Shown here: piece after piece, positions 55,380-64,000 of the stretch
How positions within the stretch are numbered: position 1 is the first letter of the stretch
Layout of the letters: each line of letters starts with the position of its first letter
Assembly (NCBI GenBank): GCA_027886175.1
Contig: JAJNNQ010000018.1
Coordinates: 23,231,001-23,295,000 of the forward strand
DNA: 64,000 nucleotides
Source: Phylloscopus collybita
Taxonomy: Eukaryota; Chordata; Aves; Passeriformes; Phylloscopidae
Direction of reading: 5' to 3'
Made by a program: the position numbers and the translations under genes
The notes under the pieces: generated by a model
Database searches by the model: none
What the model was told of the DNA's origin: nothing
What the model saw: only the letters and a program-made list of their open reading frames with translations

Positions 55380-55665
55380 GTCCTATCTCTGCATGGAGGA
55401 GGGGCTGGCTCGCCAAATTTCTTTAATTAAAAGAAAAAGGATCAGGTTTATTTCAGATAAGCAGGCAGGATTAAAATAGACAGAAAGAATAGACAAGGGG
55501 CAGCTGTCAGCACTCCAGCTGATCCAGTGTGATTATTAATAATGATAAGCAGGAGAAGAGGGCTAATAAAAGGATAATGAAGTGGTCCTGAAAGTGACAG
55601 GAGATGTAACCTGATAAGAGGGCCCATGGCATGGAGCTGTTCTGGCCCCAGTGAGGTCTGTGCAG
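55380..55665. promoter_or_regulatory. Candidate enhancer with GATA and homeodomain words
   Basis: Contains TTTCTTTAATTAAAAG, CAGATAAGCAGG, GATTATTAATAATGATAAGC, GGCTAATAAAAGGATAATG and CTGATAAGAGG. Three AGATAA/TGATAA GATA sites are spread over about 160 bp around an ATTAATAAT core. Confidence 0.48.
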
Positions 55666-56634
55666 AGCAGCCTGCTGGGGCAGATGCAAGTAACAGGGCA
55701 CCAGGAGGAAACGTTTCATCACCCCAGGGACCATGGCAGAGAGATCAGTAGGCTCAGGAACTCTGGACGTCCATGCCACACAGCATTCACGACTGAATCA
55801 ATGTGGGTCCTTCCTAGGCTGTGACTGCCAGGAGTGCAGGTCATCCCTCTGGATAAAGCACAGCCCTGAGAGAACTTGTTTCACATGGGCAGCCAATTGT
55901 GGATCCCCTGTGTTGCCCTGCCTTGGCCCTCACTCAGCACAGCACCATCCCTTGCACAGCCCAGGACTACAGCACCACATTTCAAAAAGGGAGCACAAGT
56001 GGAGAAGCTGCAAGGAACAGCTGCTGGGAGAGCACAGCGTGGGGCATCTCTGCCCTGCCTGGGGAACACCCACCATTCCAGTTTCTCCTAGCTCTGTCAG
56101 CTCTCCAGGCCATGAAAGTATCCCATATCTCAGGCAGTTGTCCAAAAAGGTGGAAGAACGTAGCTGCAGAAAGAGCAGCCTGAAGGGTTGGCTCTGGGTG
56201 CCCTTTCCCGAGGGAAAGCTCATAGGCAGGTCATGAAGCACAGGCAAAGATTACCACAGCACTCTATACTAATGGTCTGGGTCAGTCAAGGGGAAATAAG
56301 GTGTGAAGAGTTATTTCCTGGAAGCCATTAAACAGAGAATGAAATCCATCTAACACCAAATATGTCTGTCCTCTCTCTCGAGGAGAAGATCAAATCATCT
56401 GTAAAGACATGGTGGGAAAGAAGAAAGAGGAAAACTGAAAACTCAGAACCTCAAAGCAAGACAGGACAAGTCAGATGGCTGAGAAGGATCTTGGTCAGGG
56501 AACACCGTGGGAGGAATTTCAGCTCTTTGGTACAAACTGGATTAGCTTTCATTCAAACGGGTCTCTTTTATATCCAAACACCCCCTACTCCCTCCCCAGA
56601 CCTAGAGCATCTCTCCTTCTTCAGAGGCAGAAAT

Positions 56635-56835
56635 ACTGTGGCCCGAGCCGCGACAGCCCGCGGGCCAGCCGGCAGGGTTGTTCCCCTGGAGCAGCCACAC
56701 CGCCCCCACGCCCAGCCACAGGCACAGCGCTGCTCAGAGCCCCGGGGAGGAGCTGGGAATACAGGCTCTGGCTCGCACTGCCTGGCACTCGGCTCCCGCC
56801 ACTCCGGGTCACCGCGGCAGATGCTGGGAGCATAT
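56635..56835. promoter_or_regulatory. Small intergenic CpG islet
   Basis: About 200 bp of GC-rich sequence with dense CpGs (GGCCCGAGCCGCGACAGCC, GCCACTCCGGGTCACCGCGG) followed by GCCATGAATTAATTCC. It lies about 3.7 kb beyond the IFT43 3' end. It could be an unannotated promoter or an enhancer kept unmethylated. No coding exon is recognised in it. Confidence 0.4.
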
Positions 56836-57534
56836 GCCATGAATTAATTCCACTTTCCCTGAGATGCTTGGAGAGAAGAACGGCAATACCTTTCCAACTT
56901 ATTAACACAGGAGCTCCCCCCCACCTGCACTCACTTTATCACACTTAATAAAGAAGCCAGCCAGAGTCCCTCTAAGAGGTTCTTTAATGGAAAGTTGCTG
57001 GGTCTGGCTTTTCTTAAGCTTTTATTTCCTCCATTTTTTCCAGTGTTTCCTAGGCTGTCTCAGCCCCAGTATTCCCCCATCGCTGACAATCTGCACTCTA
57101 GTAAGGCATCTCCACCAAGGAAGCCTACAAATATGTATTATTACAAGCAAACCCAGAGACTTCTAAAGCTGATAGGACCTAGATTTAATTTTTCCTTTAT
57201 TCACTTCTTTTACTTTATCTCTGATGAGACTCACCATTTGCACAGTATTGTTCTACTGAGTTCTAAGTCTGCCAGAAGCTATCTGCAGATAGATATTTAC
57301 ACCCATGCAGAATCCCAGCAAGTCCCTGGGCAGACACCTCATGCCAGCTCACTGAGCTAAACATGCTGTTGACACACACACGCTTTGACAGGTTTGCAGC
57401 TCTGCCTCAGCAATATAAGCACAGTACAGAACAAAGACTAAGGAAGACCGCTCTGCATTGAATTGCCAGGATTAACTTGAAGATGAGAAACACTCGCCAG
57501 GTATATGAAAGTGACGTTTGAATTGGGAACTTGA

Positions 57535-57640
57535 GGTTACTTATTTCTAACCCTGATTCCGCCCAAGATTTGTTGTGTGGCCCTAAGCACACCACTGTAT
57601 CTTGCATTACCCCTCTGCAATGCAGGGTCTGTGGAGACCA
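57535..57640 (+). mobile_element. Ancient core-SINE (MIR-like) relic
   Basis: The stretch TTGTTGTGTGGCCCTAAGCAC, CACTGTATCTTGCATTACCC, CTCTGCAATGCAGGG resembles the MIR core (gctgtgtgacc..gggcaagtcac..ttaacctctctg..tgtaaaatggg). Divergence is high. Confidence 0.45.
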
Positions 57641-58087
57641 GCAAGAGAATACTGCTCTATGCCTTGGCCAGGCACAGCGCAGAGACTGATCTAAAGTCCT
57701 AGGAACTGGGGGCACAGTTTTGAAAACTGCTCCTTCTTCTTATCTCACCTGAAGCTCAAGCAGAGCAACTGTTTTGCAGTCTACAAGAAAAAGTTACACC
57801 TGCCATTTCCTCTCCTGCATTCTCTTTCCACAGGACTTGTCAGAAATGTGGGTTCCTGAGGCAGCTTTGTCACAGCCAATACACACTGGTGCATCACAGT
57901 TGCAGCAGCTGCCTTATTACAGGGTAAGAAGGAGCCAAGGCACAGACCTCTTGTTAAACACAGCATAAAAAGGGTCCTGGTTTATTCCTCTTCATGGCTT
58001 AGCCATCTTATCTCCAACTATTTGCTGACTCTTTGCAAGCTCCTACTGTAGGTTTCCCTTGCAGCACTGACTGCTGGTTATTTCCTG

Positions 58088-58195
58088 CTAAACTATGACT
58101 GCAAGCATTAGCTTGCAGACTCTGAATGCAGGCTTTTACCTAGCTAGACTATGACTGCAGGTTCCAGCCACAGGCTCTAACTGCAGACCCAGACT
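58088..58195 (+). repeat. Two-copy imperfect tandem duplication, 56-bp period
   Basis: CTAAACTATGACTGCAAGC at about 58088 recurs as CTAGACTATGACTGCAGGT at about 58144. Both copies continue with similar TGCAG/CTCTGA-ACTGCAG words. It lies in an A/T-poor intergenic stretch just before another small tandem duplication. Confidence 0.6.
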
Positions 58196-58334
58196 GACCT
58201 TGCAACAGTGATTCTCTCTCCTCAGGATCATGCTTCATAAGTCTCCACTTCATGCTCCTCAAAGTTCCTCCTCCATGATCCTCCACCTACCCACTAACCC
58301 CGTCCTTTATCTCACTCATCCTCATTGGCTAAAG

Positions 58335-58415
58335 CTGTTACTCATCAGGGGTGAGGCTGTATTTGTTAATTAACAGAACTGTTACTTATCAGGGGTGAGG
58401 TCACCTGTATTCCCT
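58335..58415 (+). repeat. Two-copy imperfect tandem duplication, 44-bp period
   Basis: CTGTTACTCATCAGGGGTGAGG (58335) recurs as CTGTTACTTATCAGGGGTGAGG (58379) with a single mismatch over the first 22 bases; both are then followed by CTGTATT after a short indel. Confidence 0.7.
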
Positions 58416-58924
58416 TATCCTACACATCACCACAAGCCTGGGCATGAAAGAGCAGCTCATGGTTCCTCTTTAGTAAGGACAGTAACATGAGTGTGACAGC
58501 ACCAGGACTTGAGAAAGCAGCAACAGGTTTTATTCATCTTCCCAACACTGCAACCAAACACATCTGTGGAATGAAGGTGGGTGGGAACAGCTTACTGGAG
58601 AAGGGTCAGGAGCCTGACACCCACCTCCCCTCCTCCAGCTGTGCAAAGAATTGAAGAGACACGGAAACAAGCCTCAGTCTATTAAGTTTATTGAAGGAAA
58701 TTAAAGAGACAGCTTGATCCTAGTGCACATAAATACTGAAGCAAGGAGAAAATATCTGACAGCATAGCTGTGGAAAGGTGAAAGCAAGCAGGCTCAAGAA
58801 ACAAAAGATGAAACTCAAAAACTGAGTCTAGAAAAATAGATTTTAAACCATAAGGGCAATCACCTATTAAAAAGTAACCAGGAAAGAATTTTAAATATAT
58901 TGTCTGCCTTTCTAAAAGACAAGC

Positions 58925-59030
58925 AAAGCTCAGTCCTATCTCACTGGACTCTGACATGGCCTATATTGTAGCAGGTCAGACTAAATGATCAAAGATACCT
59001 CTTCCTGCCATAGAATAGATGAGGCTGGCA
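58925..59030 (+). mobile_element. CR1 LINE, old 3' end fragment
   Basis: The stretch with GCAGGTCAGACTAAATGATC followed by CTCTTCCTGCCATAGAATAG resembles the 3' end of CR1 retrotransposons (GGTCAGACTAGATGATC, then CCCTTCTGGCCTTA and a CTATGA-type tail). It is degraded and truncated on the 5' side, as is usual for CR1. It lies in the intergenic interval about 1.5 kb beyond the IFT43 poly(A) site. Confidence 0.7.
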
Positions 59031-60349
59031 TTTTTTTCAAGCCCTTCTCTCCAGCTCTGCTCAGGTGTTTTCTGGGTTACCAAGGTCCCAGATTGGGCAC
59101 AGGCCTGGTCCACACACACATGCTTCTCACCCCAGAGTATCCCTGCTCAGGGTCCCCAGCTGAGGCAGGTAACCAAAAGCACCCATTTTTTTCCCTCTCA
59201 GACTGGTTTTTTGTCTGATTTACTAACCTATTTTAGTTTGCTGAATTTCAGTTTTTCCTGGGATGTACAAAGCATTCTAAATTCTCTTTGGACAGGAAAC
59301 ATAAGTGTCCCAGAAAAGTAGATGCTAGCTCAGCTGGGAAGTTTCTGCTCCTCCCGAAACAGGTTTCTCTGCTCAGAACAAGACTTCTGGATTATCTTCC
59401 ATACAATGGCCTCCTAAGCTTATGCCTCATTTAGTTTTCTAGTTATAGAGATGTCTTGGTTCTAAAATCTTAGTGTTTCCTTAAGACAGATAAGCCTCCT
59501 GTTATTTTTGTGGCCTCAGACTGGGGCCCAACTCCTTTTTTGTTGGTAAAGTTGTTTGGCATGCCAGCTCTCACCTGAAATTCTTTAGAGTACTGAATTC
59601 ACAGTGAGCTATTTGACCTGTCCTGCTGTCACAACAGTGGGAATGCAGTGCTCTGTTAGACCAACCAAACAAGCAAAGAAAAGCAGTACAGCAAGTTTCC
59701 TCCCAGTACTTGCACTCTCCAGAAGTATATAGCAAGATTCTCCAACAGGGCAAGGCTTTGAAGGACATTGGTTTAGAAGTAATGTTACTGTTTCCAGCAA
59801 ATAATGACCACAGTTCTACAGGGGCAAGTATTAACAGCTAAATAAGTTTTGCTTTAGATGACAATGAGAGAGAGTTACTTGGTTCCAAGGAGAAACCCAC
59901 CAGGGAGTTACCTTGTTTGGGATCATCAGGCTCCATTCTTTCACACACATGGAATAAACATTTTCCTTGCAAAGCACCTGTGCCTGAAGCAATCTCCGTT
60001 CAGGCTATGGTTTTGTGTGATTGCAAAAGCTGAGGTTATGCCTGGTCAGAATTTAGCTGGGAAACCTCAAGGTCTAAAGAGGGGATGTAAGAAGTGGCAG
60101 TTCAATAGGTGATTCTGCTTCCTGAGTCAATACAGAAGTAATTTTCCAAGAGAGAGGTTAAACTAACAAGGAAAGACTGGAGGCTGCTGGATGAAATGTA
60201 AATCAGATATTCTGACAACTTGAGGTGTCTGTTGTAAGGAAGATGGTAACCTGGATGTCCTATCAAAACAAGTCATATCAGCCTAAGCTTCTCTGATAGC
60301 CATCAGCACAAACCACACTCCATTGTAGGTTGGTCCACTCCAGAGAGGC

Positions 60350-60375
60350 TATATATATATATATAAAATATATAT
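60350..60375 (+). repeat. (TA)n microsatellite
   Basis: TA repeats interrupted once by AAA, about 175 bp past the IFT43 poly(A) signal. Confidence 0.9.
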
Positions 60376-60524
60376 TTTCCATAGAGAAAAGATTGACCAT
60401 TGCAGTTATCTGTAGAGGTGCTACTGAGGTGGAATGACTCTTTATAATATTTTCTTGTGTTTAGAATTCTTAACTTTTTTTTGAGAACAAAAATTCTTAC
60501 AAAGAAATAACCAAAACTTCTCCC

Positions 60525-60658
60525 AATTTTTCTATGAAGCAAGGTCCTATTTATTTGCATATCTGAAATAAATTCCCAAATACAAACAAATGAATAGAAA
60601 ATTTAAGTGCTCAACTATTTACAGGAGATGGAGGTATGAAACATCTGGTGTCAGAGCT
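60525..60658 (-). other. IFT43: IFT43 3' untranslated region
   Basis: The stretch from the stop codon to the expected cleavage point is only about 130 bp. It contains one AATAAA on the minus strand (60555-60550), followed downstream by a T/G-rich stretch (such as GTTTTGGTTATTTC), which is the usual layout of a poly(A) site. The exact end is estimated. Confidence 0.6.
60550..60555 (-). terminator. IFT43: Poly(A) signal AATAAA for IFT43
   Basis: A canonical hexamer on the minus strand about 104 bp after the IFT43 stop codon, with a T/G-rich downstream element. It is the first AATAAA met after the stop. Confidence 0.65.
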
Positions 60659-60769
60659 CTATGGGAGACTGAGGTGGTCCTCCCTCTCCAACTGTCCCAG
60701 GTCCCACTCAGTCACTAGTTCTGATGACACCTCTGTGAAGAGATGGTCCCAATCCCAGCTGACATCATC
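60659..60769 (-). CDS. IFT43: IFT43 terminal coding exon
   Basis: It begins after CTTGGTAG and encodes [20 protein letters not shown] and [16 protein letters not shown], then TAG at 60661-60659. The [13 protein letters not shown] core is strongly conserved. The last 14 or so residues differ from the human tail, and both are rich in charged residues. Confidence 0.94.
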   Translation of the reverse strand, partial: DDVSWDWDHLFTEVSSELVTEWDLGQLEREDHLSLP

Positions 60770-63526
60770 CTACCAAGAGGAAAAAAGACAAACATGCTGA
60801 AATGTTACTGGTGTCACCTAAAGTTCTCTGAACAATTCCAGAACAGCAAAGAGAGAAACCAAAGGCAACTGCCCTGACCAGGGAAGTGTCAGATTCAGCT
60901 GGCTAGAGCAGGAATACTAGCCAGAATGAAATATGAATAGCTGCTGCAATTTTAAAATGTGGACAAAATTATTCATGTTCTAAAATTCCAAAAAGGACAT
61001 ATTTGTTGATACTTGTTAATATTAGATACTCCCAGGCAGGTCGTAGAAAGGACTCCCCCACTCTTCTGCACTTCTACTGAAGCATGTGCAGTTCAAAGCT
61101 GCAGAAATCCTTTGTTGCAAGTCCTGAGCTCCTGCCCACCCAGTTGTACTGACGTTGTTCTGTCCTGCTTTTTATAAACCCCATGCCCAAACCCAAAATG
61201 CTTTCTGCCTTTGTCCCTCTGTACTTTTCTGTAGAACCACCTGTGGTTCATGGTGGCTACCAAAGGACAAAGCACTGTTTCTGCAGGGATCTCTGACAGT
61301 TCTAGGCCTCTCACATTTTCCTGACCAGCTCCTTCATACTGAAGGGGGCCAATCATAATGATGCCATAAACTCATACCAAGAAAGCACTATCTTAAAAAT
61401 CACATGCTGGGGAAATTAAACCTCCATCAGCTTGGACAAGCTCCTCCTCACATCTCTTCTTCACCCCACTGACCTCACCCCTACTTCCTTTCCTAGCAGA
61501 GTCTGAGACACACAAAGAGCGTTTACCTTGTTGGTGTTTCCACAAAACAAAGACTTACCTCTCGTAGTTCATGCTCTGGAGCCAAAACTTTGGCAAGGAG
61601 CTTCAAGTCTACCTCCCCATCCTATGAACATAGAGAGTCACAGTCTTACAGACACTGAGAAAATGAACACCATCATTTCACCAGATACATTTGTTAGACA
61701 TCGCCACATTTGCCTCATAAGGGTCACTTTGTCCAGGACAACAGCAAGAACCTCATCTGAGCAACAGATACCACATCCACATTATTTACAGACACAAACA
61801 AGTACAAAAGCCATGCTGCAGAGAGAAACAGACTTACAGGGACACTGCAAGCTCTTTGGATGATAAGGCTGTGTATTTTGTGCAGCTGAGTATCACTGTG
61901 GAGAATGTCATGAGCACAGAAGGAGAGCAACTCACATTGGCCAGCCCATAGCAACATCCACTTACCAGAGTCTGGAAGGCAGTGTATTTCAATAGATCTT
62001 TGTCCAGGTCATGGTAGGTCAGCACTCGGTTCACTTGCACACTGCAGCCAGAAAGGGTCAGAGAACAAGCCTGTGTCAGTGTGGAAGCACATGTGAAGAG
62101 AAGGCTGGCATGAACAACAGTCTGGTGACATCTTGAATGTCCACATCCCCCATGCACACTCTTAGGATGGATGTACCCAGACTGAAGCACAGCTCAGTCA
62201 GCAAATGAACAGTCATTGACAAATTATGTACCAGGTAGTGCACATGCATAAAAATAGGATGTGGAACAACCATGGACTCCCTCAGAGAAACCAGCATGCC
62301 TAAAGAAGATCCATAGACTAGTTACAAGGGCTAGAAAGAAAAGAAGACCATAGTGAGCATTCAAACAGCCCCAGTGCCTTAGCAGAAGAGCCTCTGAGAG
62401 CAACACCATACAACCTACAGAACAGTAGGGATTTTTGGCTTTTCATGTCTGAGCAACATCAGAGCTATAAAATACGCTTCCTCAAATGTAGCCTTCCAAG
62501 AAAAACATGCCATTGGGGGATGATATACTGTTGTACCACACCTGCCTTCACAGGTGATCCAACACCATAGAAAAGACCTCTATAAATTGAATTTGCTTGT
62601 GTTTGTCCACAAAAATCACTTGTCTTTTCTACTGCAAGAAAACTATAAATACAGGAGCATCAGATCGCTTTATTAAAAAAAGAAAGAGAGAGAAAAAGAA
62701 ATGAAATTCCAGTGAGAGACAGTAATTTTAAATTTACTACTATAAATTGTCAACTCTTTTTGTTAACAGCTATATAATTACAATAACTACTCCATACTTG
62801 TGAGAGATGCATCTGTGGCCAGGAGTAAGATATACCGCCCCTCCAAATAAGGATCAACAGAAATCCCAGTCTGTGACCTTGGCAAGAGATCCAGTAGAGG
62901 AAAGAAGACTTTCCTGGTAAGTTTAAGACAAAACTCCAAAAACTTTAATTTCTTAAAGCTTTCTGGTCTCCCTTGAGCTGACTCCCAGGCTACTGTGATA
63001 ATACCTTCAAACAACAGGATTGTACTTTGCAAATTAACTACGCACTTTAGTAAGAAGGATCTCCTGTAGAGGGCAAAGCAGCCTACGACCATCAAAATTA
63101 AAGTGTGTATGGTAATGCATGTGTATTGGAGATGTTTGGGGTTATGCAGGCAACCTTAAATAGAGAAATTCCCTACTTTTGAGAGTTTGATTTTGCAACA
63201 CCAAGTATATTATTCTAATGTAGGTTTTTTATAGAGAGAGAGAATATGGAGTAATTGCTTTCTCTGTGTAATAGAAAACAAGAGTTTTGCACTGTTCAGC
63301 TTGGAGCACTACTGTCACAAAACAGCACACCAAATCTAGCTGAAGAACAGCACTCCTGCTGACATCCAAAGAGCAGGAGTAAGACGGGTTTAATTTCACT
63401 AGCCAGTTTGCACTGCTGATGAGAGCCTCAAGAGCACCTGGCAGTGCTCTTACCTGGGGGGAGCTGCCACTTGCATGGCCAGATCTTCCTCCTGGACATC
63501 CTCCAAGTCAGGGATCACAGGAATGT
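60659..63526 (-). CDS. IFT43: IFT43, last four coding exons (intraflagellar transport complex A subunit)
   Basis: Four exons on the minus strand, 63454-63526, 61966-62041, 61559-61621 and 60659-60769 (73, 76, 63 and 111 bp), join in one frame and give the C-terminal 106 residues plus a split first codon. The segments [56 protein letters not shown] and [17 protein letters not shown] match my memory of vertebrate IFT43 closely. IFT43 is a small subunit of the IFT-A complex, which drives retrograde transport in cilia and entry of membrane receptors. Human mutations cause Sensenbrenner-type ciliopathies. The N-terminal exons lie beyond 64,000. All splice sites are GT-AG. Confidence 0.96.
60770..61558 (-). 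other. IFT43 last intron
   Basis: 789 bp between the two last coding exons. Nothing of note is seen. Confidence 0.85.
61559..61621 (-). CDS. IFT43: IFT43 internal exon (DGEVDLKLL segment)
   Basis: A 63-bp exon (21 whole codons) between TTCATAG and CGAGAG|GTAAGT, encoding [20 protein letters not shown] and E. It is near-identical to the human segment. Being symmetric (phase 0 on both sides), it could be skipped without a frameshift. Confidence 0.95.
61622..61965 (-). other. IFT43 intron (344 bp)
   Basis: A short intron with no recognisable repeat. Confidence 0.85.
61966..62041 (-). CDS. IFT43: IFT43 internal exon (TYHDLDKDL segment)
   Basis: A 76-bp exon between GGCTGCAG and ACTCTG|GTAAGT. 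One base completes the serine codon, followed by [20 protein letters not shown] and AFQTL. It corresponds to human IQIKRVMTYRDLDNDLMKY. It ends on a codon boundary. Confidence 0.95.
62042..63453 (-). other. IFT43 intron (1.4 kb)
   Basis: A/T-rich in its middle (62.64-62.80 kb). No exon or named repeat is recognised. Confidence 0.85.
63454..63526 (-). CDS. IFT43: IFT43 internal exon (DIPxIPDLE segment)
   Basis: A 73-bp exon between TTGTTGCAG and CCCAG|GTAAGA. It begins with two bases of an aspartate codon, then encodes [20 protein letters not shown] and APP, and ends with AG of a serine codon. It is acidic and matches the human GGDIPIIPDLEEVQEEDF region. It is the most 5' IFT43 exon in this window; no earlier exon was recognised between 63,527 and 64,000. 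Confidence 0.94.
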
Positions 63527-64000
63527 CTGCAACAAGAAAGAGCAGCAGCAGTAAGTGGGGAGTGTTGTGCTCTCCTCCTACTGAAGACAAAGGTTCCCTT
63601 GCTTCACAGTCATGAAGCACCCTGTTTCTTATTAGAGGAAAACACAAAAGGTTATTTAGCAATAATTGAAAATATATTGCTTAATATTAAAACAAGGCAA
63701 TAAAACTCTGAAGTCTGAGGTCACAAGAAATCTTGCAAGAGGAACAGATTATCCAGGTAGGGCTCTATAGGCCATGGACTATGCATCTGTGAACACAACC
63801 TTGAAGCTGAAGGGAGCCACCTGTACTAAACCTACATTGTCATCATGAACTGGCAAGAATTTGCTTGTTATGTATCACCATTTATTCAGACACCAGTCAC
63901 CTAGAATCTGTTAAAAATGAAATGTGGGGCAGAAACTGAGACAACCCACATAAGACTACATGCTGAAGGATTTGCTGTTGGGGTCTCAGGCCGTGCAGAG
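63527..64000 (-). other. IFT43 intron (partial)
   Basis: 474 bp upstream of the first IFT43 exon in the window. The preceding coding exon was looked for and not found, so the intron continues past the edge. Confidence 0.75.

Larger units (their letters stand above)
52231..60524. other. Intergenic downstream of IFT43, no gene seen
   Basis: Contains two MIR-like relics, the candidate element at 55.4 kb, the CpG islet at 56.6 kb, two small tandem duplications at 58.1-58.4 kb and the CR1 fragment at 58.93 kb. Chance reading frames up to 167 codons (55,733-56,236) are not supported as genes. Confidence 0.6.

Noticed and set aside
55733..56847. Plus-strand reading frames of 167 and 161 codons near the CpG islet
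   Set aside because: No domain or homology, several frames open at once, no splicing pattern.

Overview
This is vertebrate nuclear DNA, most likely from a bird. The exons are short, with GT-AG introns and a CpG-island promoter. There is an ancient CR1 3' end of the kind found in birds and reptiles, and an intronic solo LTR of a type I recognise from avian genomes, flanked by an exact 5-bp target duplication. Interspersed repeats are sparse and the introns are compact. The sequence alone does not give the species.

Two protein-coding genes are present, both on the minus strand and both cut by a window edge. GPATCH2L enters from its promoter: a CpG island at about 17.5-18.05 kb with a non-coding first exon, then seven coding exons from 16,853 down to 745. 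These give 396 complete codons plus two bases, and the 3' part of the gene lies beyond position 1. All seven exons join in frame with canonical splice sites. At the other edge are the last four coding exons of IFT43 (63,526 down to 60,659), an intraflagellar transport complex A subunit, with its stop codon and a poly(A) signal about 100 bp further on. The head-to-tail order IFT43 then GPATCH2L matches the order I recall for human chromosome 14q24.3.

About 42 kb between the IFT43 3' end and the GPATCH2L promoter has no gene I can support. It holds simple repeats, a few very old SINE/LINE relics, a perfect 22-bp inverted repeat pair, and two long low-complexity tracts of complementary composition. 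It also holds roughly a dozen discrete blocks of 250-500 bp that keep CpGs and dense homeodomain, GATA and TCF-like words and look like conserved regulatory elements. My main inference is that this interval is a cis-regulatory landscape. Its targets could be the two flanking genes or the developmental genes nearby in the human order (TGFB3 beyond IFT43, ESRRB beyond GPATCH2L). Only alignment and chromatin data can decide this. I found no CRISPR array, tRNA, rRNA, or intact transposon-encoded protein. Every long reading frame outside the exons looks like chance or low complexity.
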